DNA from: Nemophila menziesii
Lineage: Eukaryota > Streptophyta > Magnoliopsida > Boraginales > Hydrophyllaceae
Direction of reading: 5' to 3'
Assembly (NCBI GenBank): GCA_029959085.1
Contig: JARWIR010000021.1
Span: 18,749,620 to 18,813,619, forward strand
Length of the DNA: 64,000 nt
Below the pieces are notes generated by a model. The model did not search any database. It was not told where the DNA came from and saw only the letters and a program-made list of their open reading frames with translations. Below are positions 21,803-34,292 of this stretch, in pieces; the first letter of the stretch is position 1, and each line of letters opens with the position of its first letter. Both the position numbers and the translations under genes were made by a program.

Positions 21803-22520
21803 GCCCGAAGCTCATCAAAGTAAGGATGCCCCAATTATGATGCTCTTTCCAGATTAGTGCAGTGTTTATTTTAGCGTATTATTTAAAAATTAGGTATCTC
21901 AAATTTTATTTTATTATTTGGACAATAGCTTCTAACTACACTTGATTTGTATGCTATAAGCAATACTAAAAGCAGTATAATTGTATAACTAAAGTAATCA
22001 TTTATAGTCCATAAATTAGGTGGGCCAAAAATTACCCAGAAAGGATAAATAATTTCATAAATATTGATTTTGTAATAGAAATTGTGTACTAAGTCTTTTT
22101 AAACTATAATCCAAATTAAGGGCCACACCAAACCACCACCTACATTGATTTTCAGTATTACATTATCTGATTGTTTTTTGTTGGGTTTATATGTATTTAA
22201 AGATCAAACCTATTACTATAAAAAAAATCTATGAATTTCCTTACCCTTTAGCATGTGTACCTCAAAGTGTTGGTTTTATGGGTATGCTTTAAATTGTTTA
22301 CCTACTCCTCTGTGATATAATAGAAGTTCAAAAAATTAAACTTTTAATTCTGGAGCGTGTGCAATCATAGCTCAAGTGGTGTGTTTAGCAATTGAAAATA
22401 TTTAGGGTAAAAACTACAGAAGTGATTTTTTTGGCTATAGTTTGGGAGTGTTTCTGTAAATAGCACATAATTTGTGTTAAGTAGTTTCATTTAATTCTGA
22501 ATGTCATCAATTGTTTTCAG
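21803..22520. other. Intron-like AT-rich DNA
   Basis: No coding signal after the first 50 bases. It lies between the LINE-2 insertion point and the exon-like island at 22,521 and ends with a good acceptor (ttgttttcag). Confidence 0.4.
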
Positions 22521-22611
22521 GAATGTTATATAATTTTAGTTTCAATACCGATAAAGTATTTTGTGATAGCAGACAAAGCGAAACTCTAGCACAACAACTC
22601 AATTTATCAAG
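22521..22611 (+). pseudogene. Unidentified host gene, exon-like island downstream of LINE-2
   Basis: Bounded by acceptor ttttcag and donor gtaata. Ninety-one bases give 29 open codons starting MLYNFSFNTDKVFCDS, with two leading and two trailing phase bases. The trailing AG joins in frame with the island at 23,544. The protein is not recognised. Confidence 0.45.
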
Positions 22612-22667
22612 GTAATAGTCTTCACAATCTTGCTTTTTTACTTTCTACAAAATCTAGGGACCTGTAG

Positions 22668-22713
22668 TACAATTCATTTTGTAGTTAAGGTACAATTCAT
22701 TTTGTAGTTAAGG
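22668..22713. repeat. Perfect 23-bp tandem duplication
   Basis: Two identical adjacent copies (22,668-22,690 and 22,691-22,713) beginning tacaattcattttgtagtta, within intron-like DNA. Confidence 0.9.
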
Positions 22714-23543
22714 TCTCCAAATTCATGATGGGGTCTTTATTTAAATCAAACAAGGATTAGCATAAAGTTTTGGGGTCGTAGAATTTGGTAAACGAAACTT
22801 AAGGGCTAATTCTGCAAAACTGAACTATATCACGTACATTAAACTCGGTTATCGATTAAAAATTTAGGGGGGAAAATATTAGGTATATCGTTCAACGTGA
22901 TATTCAATTAACAATCACCATATACTTTCTTTATTTGTACTATATTCTTTAATATTTAATTTTAGTAATGATGTTTTAACTGGAATAGTGATTAAATCAT
23001 GCCTCCCCAAAGGATTACTTAATTTGGGGAGTGGAATAAATATTTAATCGTTTTTTTTCTAAGAAATCCCTGATTGAGCTATATTATTCCTGTTTTATAT
23101 GTATGATGTAGTGTTGTTCTTACAGACTCCTTTAGACATATATATCATGTTTTGCTTAAAGCCAAATCATATCATTCATGTTTGAGAATATTAAGTCTTT
23201 AAGTAAGTTCACGAGACATGATCTCTTAAATCAAACTGAGTAAAGAATTCACAGGACCAGGGTGTAAATAAAATATTATAACTTTATCACCCGGGTACAA
23301 CTGATAATTATATAGCGAAAAAAAAAATATCAAAATTCGATGCAACTAATCAGTAAAATAAAAATAACACATCAAGATTGGCTTCGTGTTGCTTAACTTT
23401 CTCTATACACGTGTACTAGAAATCCAAATCAGCAATTAAAACGTTATTTTGAAGGGTAACTCTTGCTTTTAAATGCTTCTATTTCCTACAAATTTCTAAT
23501 CTTATAACTCGAACTTATATATTATGATGTGTTTTTATTACAG

Positions 23544-23768
23544 TTTTAAGGAGTTAGTTGCAAGAAAGCCTTTTTTAGAGTTGTGGATAGCTGAAGAAGC
23601 TTCAGGTGCAGCTAATTCAGAAGGTGTTGGTTATGGACCTAGGGTGAGGTTAATAGTGGCAATGGTGTCAATTCGAGCTTAAAAGATGTTGAAGAGTTGA
23701 AAAATTACATTACTATTAGAGAAGAGTTGTATAAGAAAACTAAAGATTTTGATTCTACAAAAATTAAT
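23544..23768 (+). pseudogene. Unidentified host gene, probable last exon (frameshifted)
   Basis: Follows an acceptor (tattacag) and continues the frame from the 22,521-22,611 island: FKELVARKPFLELWIAEEA. Near 23,632-23,640 the frame slips by one base; after it the sequence is open again as a charged, helical-looking tail (SLKDVEELKNYITIREELYK) to a stop at 23,766-23,768. A continuous protein-like tail on both sides of the slip supports a real coding exon that has decayed. Without the slip the frame would end at 23,680-23,682. Confidence 0.45.
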
Positions 23769-25017
23769 TAATTTTTTTTACTTTTTACTTAGATGGAGTA
23801 ATTTATATTTGCATTATAAGGTTTTTAATATGATTATATGTTGGTACATCTAATCAGTTGGATCAGTTGCATTCGTTATAAACATCAAATTTTGTTTTAA
23901 TCAGTTGCATCTGATCATAATAATATTATCACTTTATACCAGATCACTTATAAGGTTTTTACACATTTGATCACTTTATTACTCTATCATGCAAAATTGT
24001 TCAGGTTATTTTTGTCGTACTAATATGATGTTAAATATTAATGAAAGGATCACCAAAAACACACAAACTTTTATCATATGTTTTATAAATAAGCGTATAA
24101 CAACAAATATGATTGAAGTATTTCTTTGAAAATGGAATTATTACTTTTGAAACAAGTGCAATGTTAGTTTAATAGGAACCATGTAATGTGATGCAATGTT
24201 ACTACAATTATAGAGTATATTTAAATAATTATAAAACTTCATTGCCAACAATGTGATGTAATCGTGTATAAATGAACCATGTAAAACTATCGTATACACT
24301 TTACTTATGTTAGGATGATGGAATGTATACACCTTACTTATGTTACTATGGTGGAATGTAGGTTTAGTCGTACGAGCCTTATTCTTATGTAACTAAAAGG
24401 GAGAACATCTTTTTTCCTCAAGTGATATAATTTCTATCATTTGAGAATACATCACAATTTATAACCAAAAGTCAAATGATCGAAAACAGTACCAAATATT
24501 ACTTTACAATTTTTCAAGGACCTAACTACCAATTTTCTTAGTGTCTCCAGACACGCCACCAGTCATACCTAATTAATTGTAGTTAATATTGTTCATATTT
24601 GTACAACTGGAAAATAATCATGGACGAGCACTAGATAAAAGAAAAACGGTTGGTTAGATGGAATTTAAATCACATGGTAAATATTCTCATAAATTAACTA
24701 ATGTTTTTGCTAATTATCTTTGTTTTTCAAATTGATGGGTTGTTATTCGGGTTTTTCAAATTGGAAGATATATGTATGTTGACACAACGACATTTTCGAG
24801 AGTTATGAGATCTATGTACTGATATTGAAAACTCGACGATGTAATTTACACATTTAATTCCATTACATATTGATTTTTTTTTGTAAAACTATTGTCTAAA
24901 TGTTTGATAAATTATACTCATATCTATGATTCATTTGTATTAAATAACCTAAAATTTTTATTAGATTTATGTAGACTATGTCTATTATTTGTGTTGCTTT
25001 CATATCCAAAATTTATA
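23769..25017. other. Unassigned AT-rich DNA
   Basis: No gene recognised. It contains an imperfect 33-base tandem pair at 24,293-24,358 and a GTGTCTCCAGACAC palindrome near 24,541 that recurs with one change near 25,380, in direct orientation. Confidence 0.4.
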
Positions 25018-25273
25018 CTCCCTCCGTTCCACTTAATTTGTCCACTTAGCTTTTCACATATAATAAGAAACATAATAAATGCATTCACCATTACAAAAAT
25101 ACCCCTAATAAAGTATCTTGATATATTAAATGTGTATTGGAAATATAAATTTCAATATTTTAATAAGGGTAATAGTGGAAAAAGTAGGAAAAAAGTGTCT
25201 TGAACCCCTAAGTGGACAATAAATTTGAAACATTATTTTTAGTAAGTGGACAATTTCAGTGGAACGGAGGGAG
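25018..25273. mobile_element. Stowaway-type MITE
   Basis: 256 bp with terminal inverted repeats: CTCCCTCCGTTCC at the left and its complement GGAACGGAGGGAG at the right. The inner part also pairs (tgtccacttag with ctaagtggaca). It is flanked by TA on both sides, the Tc1/mariner target duplication. It carries no protein; the small open frame across it is not a gene. Confidence 0.93.
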
Positions 25274-25399
25274 TAATAACCTTGATTTTGTTGATGTTCA
25301 TGCTTATACTAAACCACCGCCTTTAATTTTTTGCTTAAATTTAAGTTTCATGTCATATTGGGCATGATTTTTTTCGTAGTGTCTTCAGACACGAGCTAT

Positions 25400-26005
25400 A
25401 CTTAGTTTATATATATAATATAGTTAATTCATAAGTTTTTTTCCTTTAATTTAAAGGTCACAAAATATTTATAGAATTGTGGGAACAAACGTGTAGGAAA
25501 GGAGTACTCTCGTGACAGTTTTAAAAAGAGGCTAAAAGGTACATTTTTCAAAAAATAAATTGAAAAACTCAAATTTTGCTTAAAAATGAAATAAGAAACT
25601 AAAAAAATTATAATTACATAAGGCGTCTTATATTGGTAATTTAAAAAGTTTGTTTAACAAGTTAGTATTATCTCATACATCTCTATTGCAACCACCTCCT
25701 GAATTTGGAAAACTTAAACACTACAATCCTTATTGGTCGTCGCACTTTTCTTCAGGCTGCAATTGAATAATTTTGGTTAGTGTTTTCGTCTGCTTTCTCT
25801 TGTGGGTTTGTTCTAGTGCTTTTAGTTTTTAATACTTTTTAGTGTCTCTCTGTTTTTAAAATTTATCGCTTTATCTTTTACTTCTACGTTGTGACATCTT
25901 GTTCTATTATGTTTTAAAGGCTTACATGACCTTGTTGCGACAAAGAATATATATATTTGTGTTGCTTATTGTTGGACATACTAGTATTTCGCTCATCGAA
26001 GGCAA
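25400..26005. repeat. R2 repeat, first copy
   Basis: Matches about 60,520-60,995. Shared landmarks include gtgtaggaaaggagta, ttaacaagttagtatta and a near-exact 3' end (gttggacatactagtatttc). Non-coding; function unknown. Confidence 0.8.
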
Positions 26006-26125
26006 CTACTTATATCACAACCCTCGTATGAAGGGTAGTCATGCTATTATATTGTAGAAATTTATGGTATCATTTTCCGCACCGCTGAACTTCATGGTGT
26101 AGTCTCTTAACATTTATCCTTAATA

Positions 26126-26126
<1 letters not shown>

Positions 26127-26188
<62 letters not shown>

Positions 26189-26211
26189 CTTATATATATA
26201 TATATATATAT
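26127..26211. repeat. (AT)n microsatellite
   Basis: Two long runs of alternating A and T separated by ataatactt. Confidence 0.95.
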
Positions 26212-28456
26212 CTAATAATGGAGAATATGGACCTGAATCCTTTCTCTCCATAAAGCGCTCCTTCATCCTCTGACCCAGCTGCATGAAGTAGGCTAATTTT
26301 TTGGCTCCAAATTACAAAACCATTGATGCTCTCTCCATAATAAATTTGCGGGAAAGCACGACAGAATAGGGTATCAGAATGGTGATAAGATTTATGTGTA
26401 TTTTTTACATATTGACATGTTGATTCGGGCCATTCGATTCATAATAGGCAAGTAGTTGTAGCATCTTAAATCCCCGAGGTAATGATATGCCAAGTATTTC
26501 CCAGGTGTGGTCGCTTTTTTGCCACCCTTTTCGCTTCATGTTGCATGGGTCTCTAAGAAGCTTCTTGTCATTTTTCAGGCTCTAAAACTTCAACAACAAT
26601 CCGAGGATTTCGAGAAGGATCAAAACTTTCAGGTACTTGTTGATTGGAAGCTCATTTCAAGCCTTTAATCATCCGAGGTTAATTTGGGTTTCTGGTTGAG
26701 GCTGGTACACCTCAATGTTGATGATAGGTTCACAAGATCATTCAATGTCATTGTTTATTAGTGTTGCAAATTCCACCGGTCCTAGTGGGGTTCTTCCACC
26801 TATATGGGTAGGTTAGTTTTTTCACCGAGCAGTTGAGTAGTTTGTGGTGGTTCTATCGAATATTTATACTATCGAATAGGACATTGGCTCAGTTCCTATC
26901 TTCATGCCTTTATTTACGAGATATGATCCTACATTTGACCGTGGTGCATGATCTATATAGAGTAGGCCATGTTCTAGTTTCACCATGTTCCCTTCATGGG
27001 TTGTGGCATGGCCTTTACCCATATGTTTATTTACACTTCCTCGAGAATGAGTTATCGCGACAAATTTCGATAAATTTTGTTTTTTTCTTATTGGTTGACC
27101 CGAGGCTTCCATCATTTGTCCTTCTCTAACAAGGTGTAGCATTTTGCCTCTATAAGTTTCAATATTCCTTGAGCTACATCAAGCACTGGATAAGAATTGG
27201 CTCGGAGTAAATGTCAAAGAATATTCGTGACGGTTTGTAGTCTTTAAATGTGAATTATCCTATCGTGCCATCATCAGACGAACTACTTATAATAAAATCT
27301 AATCTATTTTTTCCATTTACCATTTGACATTAAATTTGTTGGTGCGGAAATATGTAGCAGTTTTCTGACTAGACCACATTACGCGCGAGAATTCTATTAC
27401 AATTCCCTAAGGGAACCAACTTTGATGATCCGGGATGGAGACGATGGGAAGAGCTAAGAAAACCGGTAAACGTCTTTAAAACTGTCGGATTTAAAGATAT
27501 CTCTATAATATATACATCGGTTAGAGTTGTTCTTCTTTACTCTTTTCCCCATTGGGTTTTAAGATACAGCAGGTTTATCGTAGAAAACCGATGACAATAA
27601 AAAATCTTGTTGAGAATAATAATGCATCCATGCCAAACTCTTCACCCAACCTCCTATAATCATCGACTAAGGGGTTGATTAACAAATTTCCTGACCTAAA
27701 AAGTCGAAAGAAGAAAACTTTTCTGAATAGCAAATTTATTTGGCACTCGCAAACCAATTATACATTGAAATCTAAAGACTATCATCGATTATTGATCATC
27801 CATAATATGACACCAATACTCGACCAATCCAGGAAGAGTCCCAAAGGTCTGGATAATGAACCGAATTGTATCTGATGAAGCGTAAGAGGTATGACGCAAG
27901 ATGGGTATCTCAAGTCATCCAAATTTATTTGTGAGTATAATGTGTAATGCTCAATTCCAAATGTGGGAATTGTGTTCATGATCGATAAGTAAGTCGAGTT
28001 CCCCTTCTAACTTAACCTGTACATTCATTGAATTGGTTATTTTGTGCTCCACATAACATCTCACGCGCCCTTTTGTTACATACAAGTACCCATCACCATA
28101 CAATAATTACTCTGAGAACTCTCTAAAAACTCTCTCTTTTTCTCTTTCTAGATTTGGATGTGGTTATTTTACAGTTGACTTAAATCTCCATAGCTCGAGA
28201 GTACACATCCATGTGGTCATGACCTAGTGTCTTGTTTCAGGAAGGCATGAAAAATACAAGTAGGTCCTCATATGCTCTTCCATATCCTCAGGAGGTTGAG
28301 TTAAGGCTTCCCTGCTATAAAGAAAGGACATGTACGCATTTATAACCTCTTCTCATCGTTCAATTATATACTTCGATCTCTTCTACTCTTTTGTCTATAC
28401 ATATATATATATTTTGTGCAAGGGTGATGATGGCATGAATTTTATTCTCTATCATC
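26212..28456. other. Unassigned DNA; right part may be a Tat-element LTR
   Basis: No gene recognised and no second copy found in the window. The last several hundred bases end at a Tat-type primer site (28,457), so an LTR is expected here. A TATA-like tract near 28,400 (tacatatatatatat) fits an LTR promoter. The LTR start could not be placed. Confidence 0.35.
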
Positions 28457-28476
28457 TTGCGCAGTCTGTGGGAATC
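28457..28476 (+). promoter_or_regulatory. Degenerate primer binding site of a Tat-lineage element
   Basis: Reads cttgcgcagtctgtgggaat, close to the TTGGCGCCGTCTGTGGGA block that follows the 5' LTR in many plant Tat-lineage elements. It marks the 5' end of the internal region of the relic that follows. Confidence 0.6.
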
Positions 28477-30886
28477 AACGTGGTATCTCATTGACAATCC
28501 ACAGGTTTTAAACACGTATTGTGAGGAGTGTTTTGAGGAAAGTTAATATTGATATGGAGAATAATTTTTATATAATTTGAAATGGATCTACTTTAGGGTC
28601 TAGAACTCCTCTGCTGAGGCAAAAGGGAGAGGCCAACCAGTTGCATGTGAATAATCCGCCACAAACAGCAAAACCGTATGTGTCAGCTATAACTATTACA
28701 ATGGGCGACTATATAGTGGTATGTACCAGCTATGCATGTCACATCCGAGTCCACGGAACCACATGTGCCAACTTTTACGACGATAGGTGAAGTTATTGAA
28801 CCTTTTATGCCGATTACTTGACCAGGGACGGAACTGCATATTCCAAACATGCTGACAACTTCAGAGGGAAATTACCCTCCATTAATGATCACTCACTATT
28901 TAGATCAGTATAAACATATCTCACTAGTTAATGGAGACATTCACTTGAGCAACATAATACAACGCCTACGGTAATCTATATCCCAGATAATACCTATAGA
29001 GTTGCCGAGAGTGCACATCCTCAAGATCCAAGGATATATCAAACTCCTTGTGTCGTAGATTTAGGTATGAAAAATCTTTATCCAAGGGAGGTTAGAAAAA
29101 GAGTATGAAGTCGGACCGATGATAAGATATATTCGAAGGAAAGGTTGTTAGTTGATCGAACACTGATAGTTAACTCGCTGAATCCTCTATATTTGGAGAT
29201 ACTGGATACTCTGAGGCAAAATAAGTTTATGCCTCCATCAATTCCAGCGTTCGATGGATCATTAGATCCTGAAGCACGTGTGTATGTCTACGAAATACAC
29301 ATTGAGTTTATTGCTAAGACTGATGTTGATTATTGCCGAGGCATTCCTTCCATATTGGTTAGGAATGTGTAGAAGTGGTTCTCCAGGTTAGAGCCTAAGT
29401 CAATAAATTATTTCTCACAATTAATAGATGGTTTGCAAAAAAGGTTTCCAAACAGGTCTAATGGTCAAATAAACTAATCGCTACTAGATATACGTCAAAA
29501 GGATAATTAAAGTATATAATCGAGGATATGGATCAGTCAATAGTATACTATGTGTTCATTCGAATGTTCTTTAATCAAAACTTCCAAATAAGTTTGGCAG
29601 ATAAACCTATGTCCTCACTTTGTGACATAAAAATCGAATCACGGGAGTATATTTGTGTATAATAAACACAGAAGAATGTTTTAGTATGAACAAAAAAACA
29701 TAGAGAATATGGTGAATAGTATGTTAATTTGAATAAAAATGATCGACATACAAATATAAGTGAAAGAACAGGGTATAAGGGGTACGAGAAAGCCGAACCC
29801 AGTGAGGAAGATAGAGTTAGAGAAGGTAATACTTCTAGAGGTTGGAGTAAGAACCCTTATGAACTCCTATTCATAATGCAAAAGTAGATAAAAAAGATGA
29901 GGTGCGATTGCCATAAAAGATGAATATCGATCCAACCAAAAGAGTCATTAACAAATATTACCACTTTCATAAGGATCACGGGAATGATACTAATATTTAT
30001 ATGCAACTAAAGTATGGGATTGAAATGTTGATTTATTTATGTAACTTACTAGCCTATCCAAGGATGAAGTAATAAATAAGATCGCGAGGACAATTTAAGA
30101 CCCGATCCTCGAGCACAAACACCAGATAGAAGAAATATTGTATGCAATGATGTTGAGCCAAGAAGGCAAGTGATAAATACTCAACCAAATCAAGAAGGCC
30201 AGGGATATGCGTTTGAGGTCAACACCATATTTTGTAGGTCTGGTAACATAGAACATTTTGTATATAGACTAAGTAGAACTAAGGTTGTCTAAAGGTATTC
30301 GAGGTTATGTGTACGAGATTAATATGATAGGCGAAGGTCCCGAGAGTAGGCGCTCCCAAAATAAACAAAAACAATACTTACAAGATGCACGTACTAGGAA
30401 GCCATATGAAATTCCTTCAAATGGAGAATAAATTCAGTTTAAAAAAAAGATTCGAGCAAGCTAGTGTTCCCACATGATGATTTTCTAGTCATTCATGAAG
30501 TCATCAGAAATTGTCGGATGCTTAGGGTGTTGATAGACATGGGAAGCTCATTATACCTGTTATACCCTGGAGCCTCTAATCAGTTAAAATAGACCAAACA
30601 TAAGTTAAGATATACAATGACCCCATTAAGGGCATCACAAGTCAAAACTGCCAGCCTAAGTGGCGAACTGAATTGGTGATGAGTTTGGGTAGTTGTCGAG
30701 AAATGTGTTGGTACAATTTTCGGTAGTTTTCTGTAATTTGGCGTATCATATTCTAATGGAAGAACCACTTTGAACAAACTCGTAGTTATACTATTGAATT
30801 ATAATTTGAAACTGAAATCCCCGACCCCAAGTGGTGTAGCCGTTTTATGAGGTGACCAATAGTGTGCCCGAGAGTGCTTTTTTAAC
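28477..30886 (+). pseudogene. Tat-lineage gypsy relic, gag and protease, copy 1
   Basis: Heavily decayed. A Retrotrans_gag signature is readable at about 29,145-29,460: PSIPAFDGSLDPEARVYVYE, the Cys-Arg of CRGIPS, then WFSRLEPKSIN after a stop. A gag-end motif resembling KYYHFHKDHGND lies near 29,960. A protease-like VLIDMGSSLYLLYP is near 30,530, with DTGSS changed to DMGSS. From 28,587 on it is repeated at 37,357-39,581. Reverse transcriptase and integrase are absent. It ends where gypsy copy G1 begins. Confidence 0.7.
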
Positions 30887-32009
30887 TTTGGGCCTATCTC
30901 ATATTTTGATAAGTTTGTAGGTTTTAAAATAATATAATATATTATACTATATTTGTAGTGCGCCTTTGAAGGGAGATATTTTTATTACATTTCCACACTA
31001 TCTAACTATGGGGAGGACGCGAAAAATAAAGAAAAAGAAACAGAGGGAGCAAAAGAAAAAAGGGGGAAACATGGGAGAAAAGGAATGGGGTAAGAAAGGG
31101 TTAGAGAGGAAAAAGAAAAAAGAAGAATTTTTATTCTACAAATTGTAATCACTGTTCTTGAAATTGTAGATCAAAGAAATCAATTAGAAGATAGAAGCTA
31201 GCGGGTGAAATTGAAGGTTTTTGGAAAATTTTGTCAAAAAGTGTAAGTGAGTGTATATTCTTATTTTCGTTAAATTTATCAATATATTTTTTATACTTTT
31301 ATATACGTGCACAAGTATTAGATTCACAAAACATATAGGATTGTTTCCTTGAACTATGATTATCAGAAGATATAAATTTATCCTTATTGAATAATTAGTT
31401 AAGGTTACAAAGAAAATATGATTTTGTGGAGTTTTAACTTGGTTCTATGCTTTTATACTAATTAATAAGTATGTCTGTATTTGAGTAAGTTCTGCTAAAA
31501 AAACAATTTTACAAACTTTTTGAAGTACGTGTAAAATGTACAGGTGAATGTATTTTTGATGTAATCGCCATTTTTTGTGAACTTTAGTGATTTCTGATGG
31601 CTTTTGGTGAAATGGTAGTGATCATAGGAATCTAGTATTGTTTGAATATATCTTATGTTATATCTAAATGCAATCGGGTATCTCACTTATTGAGTTCAAC
31701 TCACGTTTAGATTTTGTTTTGTATTTTACAGAAAGGGAAAACAACTTAGTATGGTTTTGGTAAGATCGGTGGGGCCATGAGAGATCACTTCCTAATATTT
31801 ATAGACTTTAATAGCATTGTTTAGATGCGTAGTGATTAATTTATGGCAGATGTAAATATTAATACAGGCTTCTCTAATTATGGATTTGAATTATAATATA
31901 GCTTGACAAAATTCCCTTTTCTTCATGTGATCAAGTTATGTAATCTTTTTCTAGATTTCATCTCTTAGGCCTTTGAAATTTCCTATCCGTTAAATTTTGG
32001 GGCGTGACA
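30887..32009 (+). repeat. G1 5' LTR, start deleted
   Basis: Matches the G2 LTRs to the terminal TGACA at 32,009. Compared with copy 2, 57 bases are missing at the left edge between two taact pentamers, removing the LTR start TGTAATACC. An open frame rich in Lys at 30,966-31,148 is LTR sequence and not a gene. Confidence 0.87.
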
Positions 32010-32013
32010 CTAT

Positions 32014-32026
32014 TGGTATCAGAACC
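32014..32026 (+). promoter_or_regulatory. G1 primer binding site
   Basis: TGGTATCAGAACC, four bases after the LTR, complementary to plant initiator Met-tRNA with one or two differences. Confidence 0.85.
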
Positions 32027-32187
32027 AAGTTACGATCTCGCTAGACATTAGAAAGCTTAGATAATGATTTTATATAGAATCATTTTGTATCTAGTATTTT
32101 AAGTTTAGGTTGTGTGCTATAGATTGTATAGTGCTAGCATAATTAACATAAGTGAGATAACTGGTGTATGCATTTACATAGGAGTTG

Positions 32188-33420
32188 ATGGCTGAACCGA
32201 TCAACAACCTCAATGGAGCTAACGTACCTTTTTCAAAGATTGTTACTGAATGTCGCAAATATCAACATAGAAAAGAAAAGGTGAATGAGAATCAAGTGAA
32301 AGAACCGAACACCATGACTCAAGAATCTACCACTTCACCAGTTATAGACATGAATGCATTAGCTAATGTATTTCTACAACAAGTTGCTGGTGGCATAACT
32401 CATGGAATGGTTCGAGAAGATCAAAGAGACGATTAACATAAAGCATTAGAAAAATTCTTCTCATTGAAGCCTCCTTCATTTGATAAAATCATGGAACCAG
32501 TGGAAGCTACAAAATGGATAACAAATATCGAAGAGCTTTTTCTTGTGCTTAATTATCTCGAGGATCGAAAGGTTCATTTTGGAACATTTATGTTACGTGG
32601 GGCTGCAAAAGATTGGTGGTCAATCAAGCGAGACCAATCCCCTAAGGTTTCGACATGGAAAGAAGTTTGAGACACCTTTGAAGAATAATTTTACCCCCAA
32701 TCTTATCATAACTTGAAGATATCTGGTTTACTTCTCTTACTCAAGGGGAGATGATAGTTCGAGAATATATTCGATGATTTTTGGAACTTTCTCGTGTTTC
32801 CCCTGTCTTAGTGGCTGATGAATATATGAAGACTATAAAATTTCAATTTGGGTTGAATTCTACAATTCGAGATACGGTAGCTCCACTTCTTCATCGAACT
32901 TTCACGATATCATGAATGCAGCAATTATTGTTGAGGAACGAGAGCGTCTGGGAAAACAACGCCAACCAGTCCACTCTCAAAGTTATAAGAGGAAAGAAGC
33001 AAATTACTCTTCATGTACTACAATATAGAAAATGAGCACACCAATCCCCGAAGGCCCATGCCCAAATTGTGGGAAGAACCACCCGATTGAATCGTGTAGA
33101 TGGATTACAAGTGGGTGTTTTAGGTGTGGAGCTGCTGATCACAATCTTAAGGATTGTCCGCGAGGAAAAACAAGTAAATATACATGTGATCAAAGTAAAG
33201 TTGTGAAGTCCGAACAAGGTAGCACTTATAAGAAACCTAGACTTTATGCGATGACAAAGGGGGATGCTCAAGCTTCTAAAGATGTAGGGTCAGGTATACT
33301 ATCTATTTCCTCAATTTATGCATATGAACGGGATCAACTTTTTCTTATATTTCTTCTAAATTTTCCCCATCTCTGGGATATACCCCTACAAAACTTGAAT
33401 CTGAGCTGTGTGTGGAATCA
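32188..33420 (+). pseudogene. G1 gag and start of protease (stops and frameshifts)
   Basis: Starts MAEPINN at the ATG 32,188-32,190. A Retrotrans_gag domain is readable (ATKWITNIEELF, LRGAAKDWW), with stops near 32,434 and 32,668 and scrambled frames until two zinc knuckles at about 33,058-33,160 (CPNCGKNHPIESC and CFRCGAADHNLKDC). The protease active site comes next near 33,328, where the catalytic Asp codon has lost a base, so the frame changes exactly there. G2 has the same loss. Confidence 0.82.
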
Positions 33421-34292
33421 TCGATAGGGAAGTAAGTAACAGTAAATAGGGTTATCGTGATTGTCTAATTAAAATTAATGATAACAATCTACCGGCAAAT
33501 TTGATAGAATTAGATATGAAGGATTTTGATATTATTTTGGGAATGGATCGGTTAGCAAATTTTCACGGACATGTAGACTATTTTGAAAAGAGAGTCGTGT
33601 TTGAAATTCCTCTGGTACCAAAGTTTGTATTTATCGGGAGAGATTTCTACACTTCTTGTTTCATCTCAGTTTTGAAAGCACGTAAATTGTTTAAAAAAGG
33701 ATGTTTTGGACTTTTAGCTAATGTGGTTGACCCTACATTAATTGTGGAACGTAAGCTCAAAGATTTCACCATAGTAAAGTATTTTCCATATGTTTTTCCC
33801 AAAGATATTATTGGACTACCACCAGATAGAGAGATTGAGTTTGAAATTAAGGTGATTTCGGATACGACACCAGTTTCGAAAGCACCATGCCAGATAGAAC
33901 CAGGAGAACTCAAAGAACCCAAGATACGACTTCAAAAACTACTCGACAAAGGACATATTCGGCCAAGTGTTTCTCCTTCGGGTGCTCCGGTCCTATTTGT
34001 CAGAAAAATGGGAGTTTACGTTTATGTATTGGTTATCGTGAGCTCAACAAAGTTATTATAATAAATAAATATCCAATTCTTTGTATAGATGACTTATTTG
34101 ATCAGATGCAAGGTGCTCAAGTATTTTCGAAGATTGATTTAAGATCTGGGTATCATCAGTTAAGGATCAAGAAAGAACATATTCAGAAAATGGCATTCCA
34201 AACAAGATATGGTCATTACGAGTTTGTAGCATTACCATTTGGGTTAACCAATGCCCTTGAAACATTTATGGACTTGATCAATCGAGTTTTCA
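33421..34292 (+). pseudogene. G1 protease end and partial reverse transcriptase
   Basis: The C-terminal protease block (ILGMDRLANFHGHVDYF) is open from 33,501, followed by the linker DIIGLPPDREIEFEI. The frame then changes near 33,990 into the reverse transcriptase start ([33 protein letters not shown]). The sequence ends within LINRVF, before the YVDD/FIDD box, at the junction with R3. Confidence 0.85.

Larger units (their letters stand above)
30887..34292 (+). mobile_element. Tekay/Del-like gypsy element G1, truncated
   Basis: Left LTR (missing its first bases), primer site, gag, protease and the first part of reverse transcriptase, then an abrupt end at about 34,292 where segment R3 starts. 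It is closely related to G2 and sits at the same point of the same Tat sequence, so G1 and G2 appear to be copies made by duplication of a block rather than two insertions. Several in-frame stops make it non-functional. The right LTR, RNase H and integrase are gone. Confidence 0.88.

Noticed and set aside
22360..22400. tagctcaagtgg, similar to a tRNA A box, possible tRNA or SINE
   Set aside because: No B box or acceptor stem downstream and no A-tail, so neither a tRNA gene nor a SINE can be supported.
24892..25203. 103-codon plus-strand open frame
   Set aside because: It runs from anonymous AT-rich DNA into the Stowaway MITE; no protein features.
24541..25394. GTGTCT(C/T)CAGACAC palindromes 840 bases apart as possible transposon ends
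   Set aside because: They are self-complementary and direct, the flanks do not form inverted repeats, and the MITE between them has its own ends.
26833..27142. Overlapping open frames on both strands of 98 and 92 codons
   Set aside because: Mirror frames in the same DNA without start context, splice signals or recognisable motifs.
30966..31148. Lys-rich 60-codon frame
   Set aside because: It lies inside the G1 LTR and is repeated in changed form in both G2 LTRs with stops; composition comes from A/G-rich DNA.
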